This document shows, one piece after another, positions 14,654 through 14,738 of a stretch of 14,738 bases of DNA. This stretch comes from Tannerella sp. (GTDB lineage Bacteria > Bacteroidota > Bacteroidia > Bacteroidales > Tannerellaceae): the NCBI GenBank assembly GCA_031289515.1, contig JAITPH010000064.1, forward strand, positions 1 to 14,738, in the 5' to 3' direction. The position numbers and the translations under genes are program-made. The notes under the pieces are model-generated. The model worked only from the letters and a program-made list of their open reading frames with translations. It was not told where the DNA came from and made no database searches. Position 1 is the stretch's first letter. Every line of letters starts with the position of its first letter.

Positions 14654-14738
14654 CGTCATTGCGAGAAAATTACTAAACAAGTTTAGCAAACAGGAAGAAT
14701 GACGAAGCGAAACGTCTGCGCTTGCCGTCATTGCGAGA
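14654..14738 (+). repeat. Dispersed MITE/REP-like repeat, copy C, truncated by window edge
   Basis: It begins CGTCATTGCGAGAAAATTAC and continues through the same modules as 13339-13420, with which it is nearly identical: GTTTAGCAAACAGGAAGAAT and TGCGCTTGCCGTCATTGCGA. A small palindrome CTAAAC-AA-GTTTAG lies at 14673-14686, in place of the CCTGTTT hairpin of the other plus-strand copy. The element lies about 120 bp beyond the pfkA start codon and continues past the window, so its full length and outer inverted arm are not visible. Confidence 0.85.

Overview
The window looks like a chromosomal segment of a gut-type Bacteroidota, most likely a member of the Bacteroidales. The evidence is convergent. 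Five promoters carry the Bacteroidota -7 element TAnnTTTG (three of them with a TTTG -33 box 19-20 bp upstream), and a sixth (galM) carries the TACCTTTG form. Starts lack strong Shine-Dalgarno sequences. There are DUF1573 proteins, a lipoprotein-type aldose epimerase, a Tat-exported Gfo/Idh/MocA oxidoreductase paired with DUF1080 (3-keto-disaccharide hydrolase) domains, and a MeaB GTPase of the Bacteroides type. No species can be assigned from this sequence alone.

Layout. Positions 1-368 hold no conventional gene: a 21-bp tandem repeat array (1-143, running off the left edge) and one copy of a dispersed repeat (219-344). From 8642 down to 369 everything is on the minus strand. In transcription order this is a higB-higA toxin-antitoxin pair, then galM overlapping an alpha/beta-hydrolase gene by 4 nt, then trpS with its own promoter, then a Gfo/Idh/MocA oxidoreductase followed closely by a large HEAT-DUF1080-DUF1080 protein. 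A 312-bp divergent intergenic region (8643-8954) separates this from a plus-strand block: thyA-folA, then a three-gene run of two DUF1573 proteins and meaB. pfkA (minus) converges on meaB, and the gap between them is filled by a second copy of the dispersed repeat with a 25-bp perfect inverted repeat. A third copy starts about 120 bp beyond the pfkA start and runs off the right edge.

How the genes fit together. thyA-folA is the standard dTMP/tetrahydrofolate pair. The Gfo/Idh and DUF1080 genes probably form an envelope unit for oxidising sugars at C3 and cleaving the 3-keto-glycoside, a route described for DUF1080 and oxidoreductase clusters in Bacteroides. galM plus the hydrolase suggest handling of hexoses and acylated sugars in the envelope. 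trpS and pfkA are core housekeeping genes. MeaB serves adenosylcobalamin-dependent methylmalonyl-CoA mutase, which is not in this window.

The most unusual material is non-coding. It comprises the 21-bp array whose minus strand is open in two frames, the three-copy dispersed repeat, nested inverted repeats over the higBA promoter, a 17-bp sequence shared exactly by the higBA and DUF1573 promoters, and a palindrome abutting the galM -7 box. I did not find a convincing wholly new multi-gene system.
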